A stretch of DNA of 41,384 nt from Thermotogales bacterium Thermo_02 (GTDB taxonomy: Bacteria > Thermotogota > Thermotogae > Petrotogales > Kosmotogaceae), in contig LVBU01000072.1 of assembly GCA_001603185.1 (NCBI GenBank), positions 1 to 41,384 of the forward strand, written 5' to 3'. Below are positions 7,860 to 16,398 of this stretch, piece by piece. Each line of letters begins with the position of its first letter. The first letter of the stretch is position 1. A program made the position numbers and the translations under genes. The notes beneath the pieces are model-generated. The model saw only the letters and a list, made by a program, of their open reading frames with translations. It made no database searches and had not been told where the DNA came from.

Positions 7860-8634
7860 TCCTGTGCCTCCCAGTTAATCCCGCTCTGAACAATCTGTTC
7901 TCCGCGATAAGATTATGCTTCAACCAGCCAGAGATTATTTCTGGGTTCGCCATTTCTCTGATCGGTCTGTAAGTCAATCTGTGCCAGGTGCTGGGCCCGT
8001 GCAGAGAGATCGCATCCAAATGCTTCTTCGTCCCGTATCCCTTATGATGATCGTAACCGTACTCGGGGTAGAGAACTGCCAGGTCTCTCATAAGCCCGTC
8101 TCTATAGACTTTTGCTACTATCGAGGCAGCGGCTATAGACATGCTTAACCTGTCTCCGCCGACAATACATTCTCCCCTGATATCTAAAGTAAGATGCTTA
8201 CCGTCAACTAGCACGAATGAGGGTCTATACTGCAGCGCTTTCAGGGCCCTGTTCATCGCAAGTTTTGTCGCATTGAGAATATTTAGAAGATCAATCTCTT
8301 CGGGTGTCGAAAGACCGATTCCCACGCTCGCACTACCGACTATCTCTTCATATAGCTCTTCTCTCCGTCTCTCCGTCAGGGCCTTTGAATCATAGATCCC
8401 TACAATGGGTTTGTCAATGACAACGGCCGCTGCGACCACAGGACCTGCAAGCGGTCCCCTTCCGGCTTCGTCAAGACCTGCAACGGTCTTGAAGCTTCTC
8501 TTGAAATGAAGATCGAAACTGCTAAGCTCTTCGTAGTCTACTTCTGTCAACCTCATACGAAGATTATACAGCAGACTTCCCAAGGCTTCATGTATCGGAT
8601 TTCTTTCGGTCGTCCAATCCGTTGAACGTTCCAC
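7852..8634 (-). CDS. rnhB: Ribonuclease HII
   Basis: Cleaves RNA in RNA-DNA hybrids, including single embedded ribonucleotides. The active-site signature LDEAGRGPLAGPV is at 54-66 (Asp55, Glu56), followed by LVDGKH and the GYDHHKGYGTKKH segment. Counted from GTG at 8634 the protein is 260 aa, with about 25 more N-terminal residues than the T. maritima enzyme. ATG at 8556 (MRLTEVDYEE) would fit the family better, but neither start has a clear ribosome-binding site and a TATAAT sits just ahead of 8556. The true start is unresolved. It is the first gene of the rnhB-mazG-surA-like-DUF59-prmC run and diverges from the MarR gene. Confidence 0.92.
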   Translation of the reverse strand: MERSTDWTTERNPIHEALGSLLYNLRMRLTEVDYEELSSFDLHFKRSFKTVAGLDEAGRGPLAGPVVAAAVVIDKPIVGIYDSKALTERRREELYEEIVGSASVGIGLSTPEEIDLLNILNATKLAMNRALKALQYRPSFVLVDGKHLTLDIRGECIVGGDRLSMSIAAASIVAKVYRDGLMRDLAVLYPEYGYDHHKGYGTKKHLDAISLHGPSTWHRLTYRPIREMANPEIISGWLKHNLIAENRLFRAGLTGRHRSE

Positions 8635-8672
8635 AGATGTGTATGTGTCATAAAGAGTAGCGCGGGTGGTGA

Positions 8673-8711
8673 TATAATCTCATGGAGAAGCCTGAGTAGT
8701 TATCAATTTGA
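8673..8711 (+). promoter_or_regulatory. Probable marR promoter -10 and operator-like half-dyad
   Basis: TATAAT is perfect at 8673-8678, about 50 bases ahead of the MarR start; a matching -35 is weak. Downstream, at 8700-8711, TTATCAA-T-TTGA is a partial inverted repeat of the type bound by MarR proteins, which often repress their own gene. The site lies in the transcribed leader between -10 and the GGAGG ribosome-binding site. Confidence 0.35.
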
Positions 8712-8729
8712 GGTTTTGGAGGTGCGAAA

Positions 8730-9188
8730 ATGCCCCAAAGTGAAGTGAAAAGAGAAGAAGCCGCAACTCTGGAAAAGGATTTTAGAGCCATTTCAACCAG
8801 ACTCAGAAGAGAAGGCAGAAAAGTCCTCAGAGATTTCCCCATAACGCCTGCGCAGTTCGATGTCCTTCAGACGCTGTTCTTCCACGGAGAAAAGCGGATG
8901 AGTGACATAAGTCGCTGGCTTGGAATTACCAAGAGCACAACAACTGGACTGGTGAAGAGGCTGATCGATGCAGAATTCGTTGAGAGACGGCGTTCCCAGA
9001 AAGACAGGAGGTCATTCATTATAGACCTAACGGAATCCGGACACTCTCTGATCGAGAGAGTTATCTCAAGAAGAGTTGACTATCTTCAGTCAGTGATGAC
9101 GGAAATCAGCCCTGAGCAGGTCGTGTTTTTCGAGAAAACTATAGCTCTCCTTCTTGAGGTTATGGATAGAAAGGAAGAAAAACAATAG
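8730..9188 (+). CDS. MarR-family transcriptional regulator
   Basis: A 152-aa dimeric winged-helix regulator. The DNA-binding part runs from about 45 to 105: ISRWLGITKSTTTGLVKRL is the recognition helix region, followed by the wing with RRSQKDRRSFIIDLTESG, a textbook MarR wing. The flanking helices would form the dimer interface. The ligand is unknown. ATG is preceded by GGAGGTG. It lies only 20 bp before the OstA-like envelope gene, so envelope stress or a small hydrophobic effector is conceivable, but serS and rsmE follow in the same run and the target genes cannot be read from sequence. Confidence 0.9.
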   Translation: MPQSEVKREEAATLEKDFRAISTRLRREGRKVLRDFPITPAQFDVLQTLFFHGEKRMSDISRWLGITKSTTTGLVKRLIDAEFVERRRSQKDRRSFIIDLTESGHSLIERVISRRVDYLQSVMTEISPEQVVFFEKTIALLLEVMDRKEEKQ

Positions 9189-9208
9189 TCACTCTCTGGA
9201 GGTAAATT

Positions 9209-9874
9209 ATGAGAAGAAAGATTTTTATTCTGGCGGCTGCGGTTCTGCTTTTCACAGTTGTTATTGTTGCTGCGAGCAGGGTTAACATCTCGGCAGATAA
9301 GGTAGTGGGCTCTTTCCGAAAAGACGTCTATACGTTCATGGGGAATGTGTTTATCGATCGTGACGGCGAGATTTATGTCGAGACACAGCTTGCAACTGCA
9401 ACAAAAGGAACATCTGACTGGCAGAGTTTCATAACCGAAGGCGAGACCTTTGTCAGATTCCAGACGGGCGAGGCGACTGCGACATCGCTTGACTATAATC
9501 TGGATCTGTCGACCGGTTTAATGACCGGCGATGTTCAGGCTATGATCTATGCCAAAGAAGAAGGCGAACAGAACATATACATATACAAGACAGACATTCT
9601 GAAGTTCGATCAGAAGAACGAGTACTATGAGGGATTTGCAAAGGAAACAGAAAACGCAACGCCCGAACTTATCTTCATAGATTATAAAGGCGATCTAAAG
9701 GTCGATACTCGTTACTTCGAGTACTTCGGTGATACCGGTATGCTGAATCTCAAAGGCGACGTATTTGTCGATGACTTCAAGAACAGCAGAAAGATCTGGG
9801 CGACCGAACTGATATATGATACTGAAGACGATTCGTTCGAAGGACTGAACGTAAGGATAGAACTGGTATTCTAA
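9209..9874 (+). CDS. OstA/LptA-like exported envelope protein
   Basis: The 221-aa product starts with a signal peptide or membrane anchor (residues 3-22) and continues as repeated short beta segments such as ADKVVGSFRKDVYTFMGNVF and ETQLATATKG. These are typical of OstA-type beta-jellyroll domains (LptA, LptC and the LptD N-terminus), which pass lipids across the periplasm. A second copy of the pattern (DILKFDQKNEYYEGF... VDTRYFEYFGDTGMLNLKGDVF) fills the C-terminal half. Assignment rests on the repeat pattern only. Thermotogota have an outer membrane-like sheath but no classical LPS, so the cargo is unknown. It is probably co-transcribed with marR and serS (30 bp to serS). Confidence 0.7.
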   Translation: MRRKIFILAAAVLLFTVVIVAASRVNISADKVVGSFRKDVYTFMGNVFIDRDGEIYVETQLATATKGTSDWQSFITEGETFVRFQTGEATATSLDYNLDLSTGLMTGDVQAMIYAKEEGEQNIYIYKTDILKFDQKNEYYEGFAKETENATPELIFIDYKGDLKVDTRYFEYFGDTGMLNLKGDVFVDDFKNSRKIWATELIYDTEDDSFEGLNVRIELVF

Positions 9875-9904
9875 AGGTTTCCCGGACGCTATAGGAGGAG
9901 AAAG

Positions 9905-11173
9905 ATGCTGGACGCAAAACTGATTCGCGAAAATCCTGAACTCGTAAGAAAGGCGCTTAAAGACAGACAGATGGGCACAGAGTTTCTTGAAGAGATAATC
10001 TCCCTGGACTCTCAGAGAAGAGAGGCTCTTCAGGTAGTTGAGCAGAGGAAGGCCGAAAGAAACAGCATCTCCTCCGAGATTGCCCGCGCCAAGGCGAGCA
10101 AAGACAACGAAAAGGCTCAGGCACTTATGGAAAGGGCAAAAGAGATCTCTTCGGAAGTGAAGGACCTGGATACCAGATCTTCGTCTATCGAAGAGGAACT
10201 GAAGAATAAACTACTGTACCTGCCCAATATCCCCTCTGACAAAACACCTTTTGGAAAGGGCGAGCACGATAACGTCGTTGTTAGAACCTGGGGCGAGCCG
10301 AAGAAACCGGTTTTCGAAGTGAAACCCCACTGGGATTACGGTCCAGAAACCGGACTGATAGATTTCGAAAGGGCGGCAAAGCTCTCGGGAGCTAGATTCG
10401 TTATTCTAAGGAGAGATCTAGCCAGGCTGGAGAGGGCCATCGCGAACTTCATGTTAGATCTCCATCACTCAAAGGGATATGAAGAAGTTGCCCTGCCATT
10501 CATGGTCAAGAGAGAGACTATGCAGGCCACAGGTCAACTTCCGAAGTTCGAAGAAGAGGCCTACAGGATAGAACCAGACGACATGTTCATGATACCTACG
10601 GCCGAAGTTCCTCTGGTGGCACAGCATATGGACGAGATTCTCGACGGCGACTTGCCTAAGAAGTACACGGCTTACAGCGCCTGTTTCAGGAGAGAGGCAG
10701 GTTCTTATGGAAAGGACGTACGTGGAATGATTCGCGTACACCAATTCGACAAGGTCGAACTTGTCTGGTTCACCCATCCAGACAGTTCGTACGAAGCGCT
10801 TGAGCAACTTACAGCCGATGCTGAAGACGTCTTGCAGAAACTTAAACTGCCTTACCGTGTTGTGGCACTGTGTACCGGAGACATAGGATTCGCATCCGCG
10901 AAGACATATGACCTGGAAGTGTGGCTACCTTCTTACGAAACGTATAGAGAAATATCTTCGTGCTCGAACGTCGAAGAATTCCAGCCTAGACGGGCAAATA
11001 TAAGATTCAGAGACAGTGACAATAAACTGAAGTTCGTACATTGTCTTAACGGCTCTGGCCTTGCTGTCGGAAGAACGCTCGTCGCGATTGTGGAGAACTA
11101 CCAGAGGGAAGACGGAAGAATCGACGTTCCCGAAGTCCTTGTCCCATATATGCGGCAGGAGGTAATTGGTTAG
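9905..11173 (+). CDS. serS: Seryl-tRNA synthetase
   Basis: Class II synthetase charging tRNA-Ser (and tRNA-Sec where present). The 422-aa protein begins [18 protein letters not shown] and has the N-terminal antiparallel coiled-coil arm (about 30-100) that grips the long variable arm of the tRNA. Motif 2 ([20 protein letters not shown]) and motif 3 ([18 protein letters not shown]) are intact. The start has GGAGGAG upstream. The stop codon is immediately followed by the TTG start of rsmE with no spacer, and the rsmE ribosome-binding site lies inside the serS 3' end, suggesting tight translational coupling. Confidence 0.97.
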   Translation: MLDAKLIRENPELVRKALKDRQMGTEFLEEIISLDSQRREALQVVEQRKAERNSISSEIARAKASKDNEKAQALMERAKEISSEVKDLDTRSSSIEEELKNKLLYLPNIPSDKTPFGKGEHDNVVVRTWGEPKKPVFEVKPHWDYGPETGLIDFERAAKLSGARFVILRRDLARLERAIANFMLDLHHSKGYEEVALPFMVKRETMQATGQLPKFEEEAYRIEPDDMFMIPTAEVPLVAQHMDEILDGDLPKKYTAYSACFRREAGSYGKDVRGMIRVHQFDKVELVWFTHPDSSYEALEQLTADAEDVLQKLKLPYRVVALCTGDIGFASAKTYDLEVWLPSYETYREISSCSNVEEFQPRRANIRFRDSDNKLKFVHCLNGSGLAVGRTLVAIVENYQREDGRIDVPEVLVPYMRQEVIG

Positions 11174-11860
11174 TTGCCCAACGCATTTTTCCTGAAGGTG
11201 TCAGGGGAAAAGGCGATTCTCGACAGCGCAGAGACTCATCACCTTAGAGTTATGCGTTCAAGAGAGGGCGATACCCTAACCGGTATAGATGGAATGGGTT
11301 TTATATACGCTTTCGTGCTGGAGAGAATCTCGAAGACCGAAGCTTCAGGTAGGATAATCAAAAGAGAGTTCATTCAGAGCGATCAAAGAGAGATAATAAT
11401 AGCCGTGGCCTCGACTAAGTGGCCGCGGCTTCGCATTATACTTGAAAAGGCGACGGAACTTGGAGTCGATACTATCGAACTCTTCGAAAGCAAACGCTCT
11501 GTAGTGAAGCTCGAAGAGGAAAAGTTGACACGGCACGAGCAAGTCATAAGAGAGGCCTCAAAGCAGAGCGTAAATCCCTATCTTCCGGAAATAAGACTCG
11601 TGAAAAAGCCAGTTCTGGAAGACGCCTTCAATATCCTTCTGGACTTTGGCGGAACTAGCTTGAATAGCGTCTCGAAAACACTCGAACTGCAACGAAGAGT
11701 CCGGATCATAGTGGGCCCGGAGGGTGGGTTCTCGCCTGAAGAGATCAGAGAGTTCTCTTCAAAGAGCACGAAAGTCTCTCTGGGCAGAAGAACTCTCAGG
11801 GTTGAGACATCGATAATAGTGACGCTCGGGATAATAAACGCCTATACGGGAAGGATGTGA
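11174..11860 (+). CDS. rsmE: 16S rRNA (uracil-1498-N3)-methyltransferase RsmE
   Basis: SAM-dependent SPOUT methyltransferase that modifies U1498 of 16S rRNA. The 228-aa product has an N-terminal PUA-like domain and a C-terminal trefoil-knot domain with VGPEGGFSPEEIREF and LGRRTLRVETSI, the two family motifs forming the SAM pocket. The start is TTG directly abutting the serS stop, with AGGAGG about 10 nt upstream. Its TGA stop overlaps the GTG start of the sugar-kinase gene (GTGA, 11857-11860). Confidence 0.95.
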   Translation: MPNAFFLKVSGEKAILDSAETHHLRVMRSREGDTLTGIDGMGFIYAFVLERISKTEASGRIIKREFIQSDQREIIIAVASTKWPRLRIILEKATELGVDTIELFESKRSVVKLEEEKLTRHEQVIREASKQSVNPYLPEIRLVKKPVLEDAFNILLDFGGTSLNSVSKTLELQRRVRIIVGPEGGFSPEEIREFSSKSTKVSLGRRTLRVETSIIVTLGIINAYTGRM

Positions 11861-12786
11861 AAAACGTGATATTTACACTGACTCTCAATCCAGCTTTAGA
11901 TAGGTTTCTATACGCAAACAGACTTGTGCAAGACGACACCGTTAGAATCAGACAGGTAAGAGACTATCCGGCGGGAAAGGGGATAGACGTTTCAAGGGCC
12001 ATAAATGAGCTCGATGGGCATTCTGTGGCTATTTCGTTTCTGGGGGGCCACAACGGTAGAGAGATCGAAGAGATGCTCGATGAAGAGGGAGTAGTCTATG
12101 CTACCGTGAGAAGCGAATTTGAGACGAGAATGAATATACTCGTCGAGACCGATGAGGGACAGTATAGAATGAGTCTTCCCGGCCCTAGAATAAGCGAACG
12201 CGAAATCGAGAAGCTCTGCAAGACTGTGGACGTCCTTCTTCGCGAGGGCGATACGCTTCTTCTTTGCGGAAGCGTACCCGAAGGCGTCGATCCATCGATC
12301 TACAGAAAGATCTGTTCGAACATGAAGGAGAAGTCGGTAAGTGTCTATCTTGACTCTGACAAGGAGCCCTTTGCCGAAGGCGTGAAGGCTTCCCCTAAGG
12401 GAATAAAACCGAATACTCACGAACTCCAGAGGCTTCTCGGAAGGGAAGTCGAAGATCGAACCGAAGAAGCAGTAAGAGAAGTCGCATCGAAATACTCCGT
12501 AGAAGAAATACTGCTTACTATGGGAGCCAGAGGTGCGATGGCTCTCGTAAATGGCGAACTCTACACCGTGAGAGTACCGAAAGTGCCAGTAAAGAGTGCC
12601 GTAGGTGCCGGCGACTCCTTTCTCGGAGCTTACTGTATGCACAGAGAGAGTGGGGCCTCGGTTGAAGAATCTTTGAGAATGGCCGGGGCCGCGAGTTCAG
12701 CCGCCGTTATGACCCCCGGAACCGAACTGTGCCGAAAAGAAGACGTTCTGGAACTCCTGTCCAAAGTCGAAGTGACTCTCAGATAG
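11857..12786 (+). CDS. PfkB-family sugar kinase, 1-phosphofructokinase type
   Basis: ATP-dependent kinase of the ribokinase fold, closest to the 1-phosphofructokinase / tagatose-6-phosphate kinase / PfkB group. At 309 aa it has the N-terminal LTLNPALDRFL, the substrate-binding AGKGIDVSRAINEL at 39-52 and the catalytic GAGDS (Asp253) near the C-terminus. Substrate specificity cannot be fixed: no PTS fructose genes are adjacent. The GTG start overlaps the rsmE stop by 4 bases; GTG four codons later is an alternative that would remove residues MKN. Linkage to translation genes looks like simple operon packing. Confidence 0.87.
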   Translation: MKNVIFTLTLNPALDRFLYANRLVQDDTVRIRQVRDYPAGKGIDVSRAINELDGHSVAISFLGGHNGREIEEMLDEEGVVYATVRSEFETRMNILVETDEGQYRMSLPGPRISEREIEKLCKTVDVLLREGDTLLLCGSVPEGVDPSIYRKICSNMKEKSVSVYLDSDKEPFAEGVKASPKGIKPNTHELQRLLGREVEDRTEEAVREVASKYSVEEILLTMGARGAMALVNGELYTVRVPKVPVKSAVGAGDSFLGAYCMHRESGASVEESLRMAGAASSAAVMTPGTELCRKEDVLELLSKVEVTLR

Positions 12787-12870
12787 CCAGAAACTTTGGT
12801 CTGCGATATCCAGAGTCTTTATGCAGTGGCTACATTGGACTTCTTGTTCAGGCTTTGAGGAGGATTCCGC

Positions 12871-13548
12871 TTGAGCGAAAAGATGGAGGAAATGCGATCT
12901 TTTTTCGATAAGAGAGCCGATACCTATGAGAGTCACATGAGGGAGAACGTACATGGTTCTCGCATGTACTATGAAGCAGTGGCCCATCTGATTCCAGATA
13001 CTGGTTGTGTGAAGATACTTGATCTAGGCTGTGGAACTGGACTGGAACTCGATGAGATCTTCAAGGTCAATTCACAGGCGACCGTGACAGGAATAGATCT
13101 CTCTGAAAATATGCTTGAAGTTCTCAAAAGAAAGCATTTCGACAAGCTCGATAGACTAACCCTTATTCGTGGTTCCTACTTCGAGATTGACTTCCCGGCA
13201 GACAGCTTCGATATCGCCATCTCTGTACAGTCAATGCACCACTTCAACCGCAATCAGAAGTTGCTCTTGTACACAAAGATCTTGAACTGTCTCGTGACTG
13301 AAGGATTCTATATCGAAGCCGATTATGTCGTCGAAACCAAACTTGAGGAGAGAAAATCCAGAGAGAGTTACGAAAAATCGAAGGATTTGTCGAATGCCCC
13401 TGACGGGTTCTACCACTTTGATCTACCCTTCTGTATTGACAGCCAGGAGAAGATTCTCAAAGAATCTGGCTTTCACCGGGTTGAACATCACTCCAGATTC
13501 GGTAATACAAGCATCTTCGTCGCTCACAAAAACAGTGCTAGCTTATAG
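12871..13548 (+). CDS. Class I SAM-dependent methyltransferase
   Basis: The 225-aa protein has motif I ILDLGCGTGLELDEI (about 49-63), an acidic residue after the second strand (TGIDLSENML) and the DIAISVQSMHHF motif typical of UbiE/methyltransferase-11 type enzymes. The substrate is unknown. The start is TTG with GAGGAGG 8 nt upstream. It lies 84 bp after the sugar-kinase gene and is probably transcribed with it. The lid region (about 150-190) is rich in Lys and Glu and gives no substrate clue. Confidence 0.85.
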   Translation: MSEKMEEMRSFFDKRADTYESHMRENVHGSRMYYEAVAHLIPDTGCVKILDLGCGTGLELDEIFKVNSQATVTGIDLSENMLEVLKRKHFDKLDRLTLIRGSYFEIDFPADSFDIAISVQSMHHFNRNQKLLLYTKILNCLVTEGFYIEADYVVETKLEERKSRESYEKSKDLSNAPDGFYHFDLPFCIDSQEKILKESGFHRVEHHSRFGNTSIFVAHKNSASL

Positions 13549-13699
13549 ACTAATTTCGTAGCGGGAACGGTATTAAGACGGCTGTTTCCTGAAGAGAATA
13601 GGGGAAGATATTCTGAAGCGTTGCATAGTACGATAACATTCTGTTCTATACTTGAGTTAGTGCAGATGAATTCATTTCAGCACTTTCAAGGAGGTTCTT

Positions 13700-14203
13700 A
13701 TGAGCAAGAAGCTTGTTTTGTACTACTCATACTTCGGTAATACCAGAAAGATCGCCGAAGCAATCGCGGAGAGTCTGGACGCGGACATCTGCGAAGTCAA
13801 GATCAAGAATGAGAAGAAGAACCAGGGACTACTGGGAAAGATATTCACTGAAATGAGAAAGGGGAGCAAAACCGAACTGGAACCCATAAGACTCGATTTA
13901 GATGCCTACGACACAGTCTTTCTTGGCTCACCAATCTGGGGAGGAGGTCCGGCTACTCCCATCGATATGATACTGAGAGACGGGACTGTTTCCGGGAAGA
14001 AGATAGCCTGGTTCTACTGTACCGGGGGCGAGAGTGATAACAAGAGTACTGAACGCATTATTGAAAAGGGAAAAGCGAAGATCAATAAGCATAACTCCTT
14101 TGTCTCTGCGGCCGGGTTCGCGAGGGTATTAAAAAGACCTGAACAGGCTCTGGAAATTGCAGTCGCATGGGCCAAAGAAGCGACAAGTCTGGGTTCAGAG
14201 TAG
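13700..14203 (+). CDS. Flavodoxin-family protein
   Basis: A 167-aa FMN-binding electron-transfer or NAD(P)H-quinone-oxidoreductase-like protein. The phosphate-binding loop is YSYFGNTRKIAEA (about 9-21). LGSPIWGGGPATPI supplies the first isoalloxazine loop, and WFYCTGGESDN the later ring-binding loop. It looks like the flavodoxin_4 group rather than a classical short-chain flavodoxin. It is a single-gene unit: 151 bp of gap upstream with a possible TATACT -10 at 13647-13652, and AAGGAGG before ATG. Confidence 0.88.
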   Translation: MSKKLVLYYSYFGNTRKIAEAIAESLDADICEVKIKNEKKNQGLLGKIFTEMRKGSKTELEPIRLDLDAYDTVFLGSPIWGGGPATPIDMILRDGTVSGKKIAWFYCTGGESDNKSTERIIEKGKAKINKHNSFVSAAGFARVLKRPEQALEIAVAWAKEATSLGSE

Positions 14204-14494
14204 AAAGAGCTCTGCATATACCCTCTGAGAACGCTCTTCAATCACCTCATTGAAGTATCTTGCGCGGATACTCCTGGATTTATTATGGGATTGGCGCCCC
14301 TGCTTTCCAGCAACTGCACAATATCGGGTTTGTGAGATAGCGTGCAGCGATTTGAAGTTACTCCTCTATTCTCGGCTTACGCCGCTTAATTCCACCTCGC
14401 CAATACTATCAACAATGCTGATCTTTGTCCCCAACCGCTATGATTAACTGTTGACCGCGGGGTCTATGAGTGTGACTTTGCAGTGCTATTTACA
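14204..14494. other. Intergenic region with small hairpin (14236-14255)
   Basis: 291 bp between the flavodoxin gene and the convergent Nudix gene. At 14236-14255, CTTCAAT and ATTGAAG form a perfect 7-bp stem with a 6-base loop, 33 bases after the flavodoxin stop. There is no T-run after it, so it would be a weak terminator at best. Nothing else coding or RNA-like was recognised. Confidence 0.35.
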
Positions 14495-15109
14495 TTATTG
14501 GGCATTAGTTGTATTGCTCTTCAAAAGATGAGCAAGCGCGACGGCAGTTCCCAAAGGAAAGAGGTGTGTATCGTCTTCGAGATAGCCCGCCACTATCATG
14601 CCGCCAGAATCGACAATGTCTTTGGCTTCGATCTTTCGTTCAAGACTTTGAATAAGTAACTCCGCCGGAATGGCAATCAGAGCGCTAACCTCCTCCGGAT
14701 CGAGGTCAAACGGGCAATCATCTGCTATTTCGGCCTCAAAACAGGCAATGAAGTATGTTTTATCCTCCAGCCTGTTTCTATGGAAATCGATCATTTTGTA
14801 GATCATCTTTGGCGCAAAGAGGGAAAACTTCAGAATGTCGATTATTTCTCCTTCTGAGGCTACCAAATAGGTCTTTGCCGAATGAACTATTCTTACATTT
14901 CTTCCTATCTCCTCGATCGCTTCACGTTGTACCGCATCGATGAAGCTCTCTCCGGCTTCGCAATGACCGCCAACTCCGGCGAAGAATCTTTCACCAGGTT
15001 TAGTGAGGTGTTTTCTTCCAGATACGTGAAAGAGGTACAGGTCTCGGTGCTTCAAAATCAATCCGGTACCTCTCTCCGAGTCGAAGGGAATATATTCGTT
15101 CAGATCCAC
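14495..15109 (-). CDS. Nudix hydrolase
   Basis: Hydrolyses a nucleoside-diphosphate-linked compound. The full Nudix box G-x5-E-x7-REAIEEIG spans 48-69 of 204 residues; the catalytic Glu pair is intact. The N-terminal ERGTGLILKHRDLYLFHVSG is strand 1 of the fold. About 70 residues follow the domain without recognisable motifs (pattern DCPFDLDPEEVSALIAIP), so substrate prediction is not possible. The start is GTG with GAGGAGAG 7 nt upstream. It is separated from the VanX-like gene by 231 bp that contains no gene. A second Nudix domain occurs in the fusion gene about 3 kb away. Confidence 0.88.
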   Translation of the reverse strand: MDLNEYIPFDSERGTGLILKHRDLYLFHVSGRKHLTKPGERFFAGVGGHCEAGESFIDAVQREAIEEIGRNVRIVHSAKTYLVASEGEIIDILKFSLFAPKMIYKMIDFHRNRLEDKTYFIACFEAEIADDCPFDLDPEEVSALIAIPAELLIQSLERKIEAKDIVDSGGMIVAGYLEDDTHLFPLGTAVALAHLLKSNTTNAQ

Positions 15110-15340
15110 CGCTAACTCTCCTCTTTCTAGAAGCGACCTTGTTAGAAGCTCTTTTAGTCTCTTCTGTTGAGAGAATACAATATTCTTCTAGTAGTCTTTT
15201 TCGGGAACCCTTCCTTTGGAGGGCTTCAAAGAGACATAGCATACGGTCGATAACAAAGGCATTGCTTTTGTATAATGAGCACGGCTATTATCCTTGGCTG
15301 GAAGGTCTTACTTCTAATGGTATCCACTAACCTGTGTCTC

Positions 15341-16363
15341 TTATCGACTCCGCTCGAGTTCTTCGAAGGTTATGTTTCCTATTGGATACCTCTCCCAGCC
15401 TTCGAAATCGAAGTGCCACCACTCTTCTTTGAGGGGTTGAAACCCAACGGTCGCCATAGTCTCTCTCAGGAGTTCCCGGTAGTATCTCTGGAGAGTTGAT
15501 CCACCCGGGAAGTCGATATAGGATCTTTCAGAGAACTCGTCGTATCCGCCCCCAAAGTCTAAGAATTCCCCCGTCTCCAGAGAATAAAGAGACACGTCAA
15601 CTGCACAGCCTCTGTTGTGCCTGGAACCCTTCTCTGGATCGGCGACGAATTCTTTCAACTCGTCGGGAGTCGCATCCCAGAACATCTTTGTCACATACCA
15701 CGGCCTGTAGGCATCATGAACGACGAGACCTAATCCTCTTTCATTCAAGATTTCACTTGCCTTCACGAGTGCATATGCCGCCGGTCTTTGAAGGAAGGCC
15801 TTTTCTTCAGTGTACAGAGAGCTTCCCATGAAGTTGTCCTCTCTTGCATAGCGTATGTCAAGCTTGATTTTTGGGTCAAGCATCTCGATATCCACAAGAT
15901 CCATAGGTAGCAATTCGCCAGCTTCTTCAGGTGGTCTCGCTTCAAGTGCTTGTGGCAGAAGTTCTTTCACTGGCCTTACCGGTGTGATTTTGAAAACATC
16001 TCCTCCTTCCGGTCCGTAAAACAGTCTTACGAAGACTTCTCGGTCGATCTTGCAACGTATTCCAAACCGCTCTTCATCTCTCTGGAAGACGGCCACCACG
16101 AAATTGAGAGGATTGGCTTCCAAGAGATAAGTATCGCTATGTATCTTGACACATTCTACTGGCATATAGTTTAATCCGTTGAAGCTTATCGTTCCTCGTG
16201 TGCTCTCAAAAAGGAACTCGAAGGAACCGTCGATCTCTCTGAAGAAGAAGTGAGACTCCGCGCCTTCATACCTGCCAAGAAGAAGCAACCAGTCGCCGGT
16301 TGCAGAAATCGCCAGTGCAGTCGCAACAATCAAGAGCAACAGTAAAGTCACCGTACGCTTCAT
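15341..16363 (-). CDS. Exported D-alanyl-D-alanine dipeptidase (VanX/DdpX-like) with extra N-terminal domain
   Basis: Zinc dipeptidase of peptidase family M15D. The C-terminal 190 residues carry all VanX landmarks: HDAYRPW at 216-222 (Arg220), SRHNRGCAVDV at 247-257 (ligands His249 and Asp256) and EWWHF at 314-318 (catalytic Glu314, ligand His317). Ahead of it are a signal peptide (MKRTVTLLLLLIVATALAIS) and about 130 residues of unrecognised domain, making 340 aa against about 200 for VanX. No vanH/vanA-like genes are adjacent, so a role in peptidoglycan D-Ala-D-Ala recycling or nutrition is more likely than glycopeptide resistance. ATG is preceded by GAGGTG. It lies 35 bp after the metallopeptidase gene. 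Confidence 0.88.
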   Translation of the reverse strand: MKRTVTLLLLLIVATALAISATGDWLLLLGRYEGAESHFFFREIDGSFEFLFESTRGTISFNGLNYMPVECVKIHSDTYLLEANPLNFVVAVFQRDEERFGIRCKIDREVFVRLFYGPEGGDVFKITPVRPVKELLPQALEARPPEEAGELLPMDLVDIEMLDPKIKLDIRYAREDNFMGSSLYTEEKAFLQRPAAYALVKASEILNERGLGLVVHDAYRPWYVTKMFWDATPDELKEFVADPEKGSRHNRGCAVDVSLYSLETGEFLDFGGGYDEFSERSYIDFPGGSTLQRYYRELLRETMATVGFQPLKEEWWHFDFEGWERYPIGNITFEELERSR

Positions 16364-16398
16364 ATTTCACCTCATTTCTTTGTGTGGAGTCAAAAACA

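Noticed and set aside
11992-12642. 216-codon open frame on the minus strand opposite the PfkB-family gene
   Set aside because: It is a shadow of a well-supported kinase gene, with no ribosome-binding site, no domain and an unlikely composition rich in Phe, Tyr, Ser and His.
14204-14494. Possible tRNA or small RNA in the gap
   Set aside because: No cloverleaf pattern or conserved arms; only a 7-bp hairpin without a T-run.
15271-15276. Perfect TATAAT on the plus strand upstream of nothing
   Set aside because: No -35 and only an antisense frame into the VanX-like gene follows; most likely chance.
15341-16363. Vancomycin-resistance vanX gene
   Set aside because: No vanH, ligase or vanRS-like genes are nearby, and the protein is exported, unlike resistance VanX.
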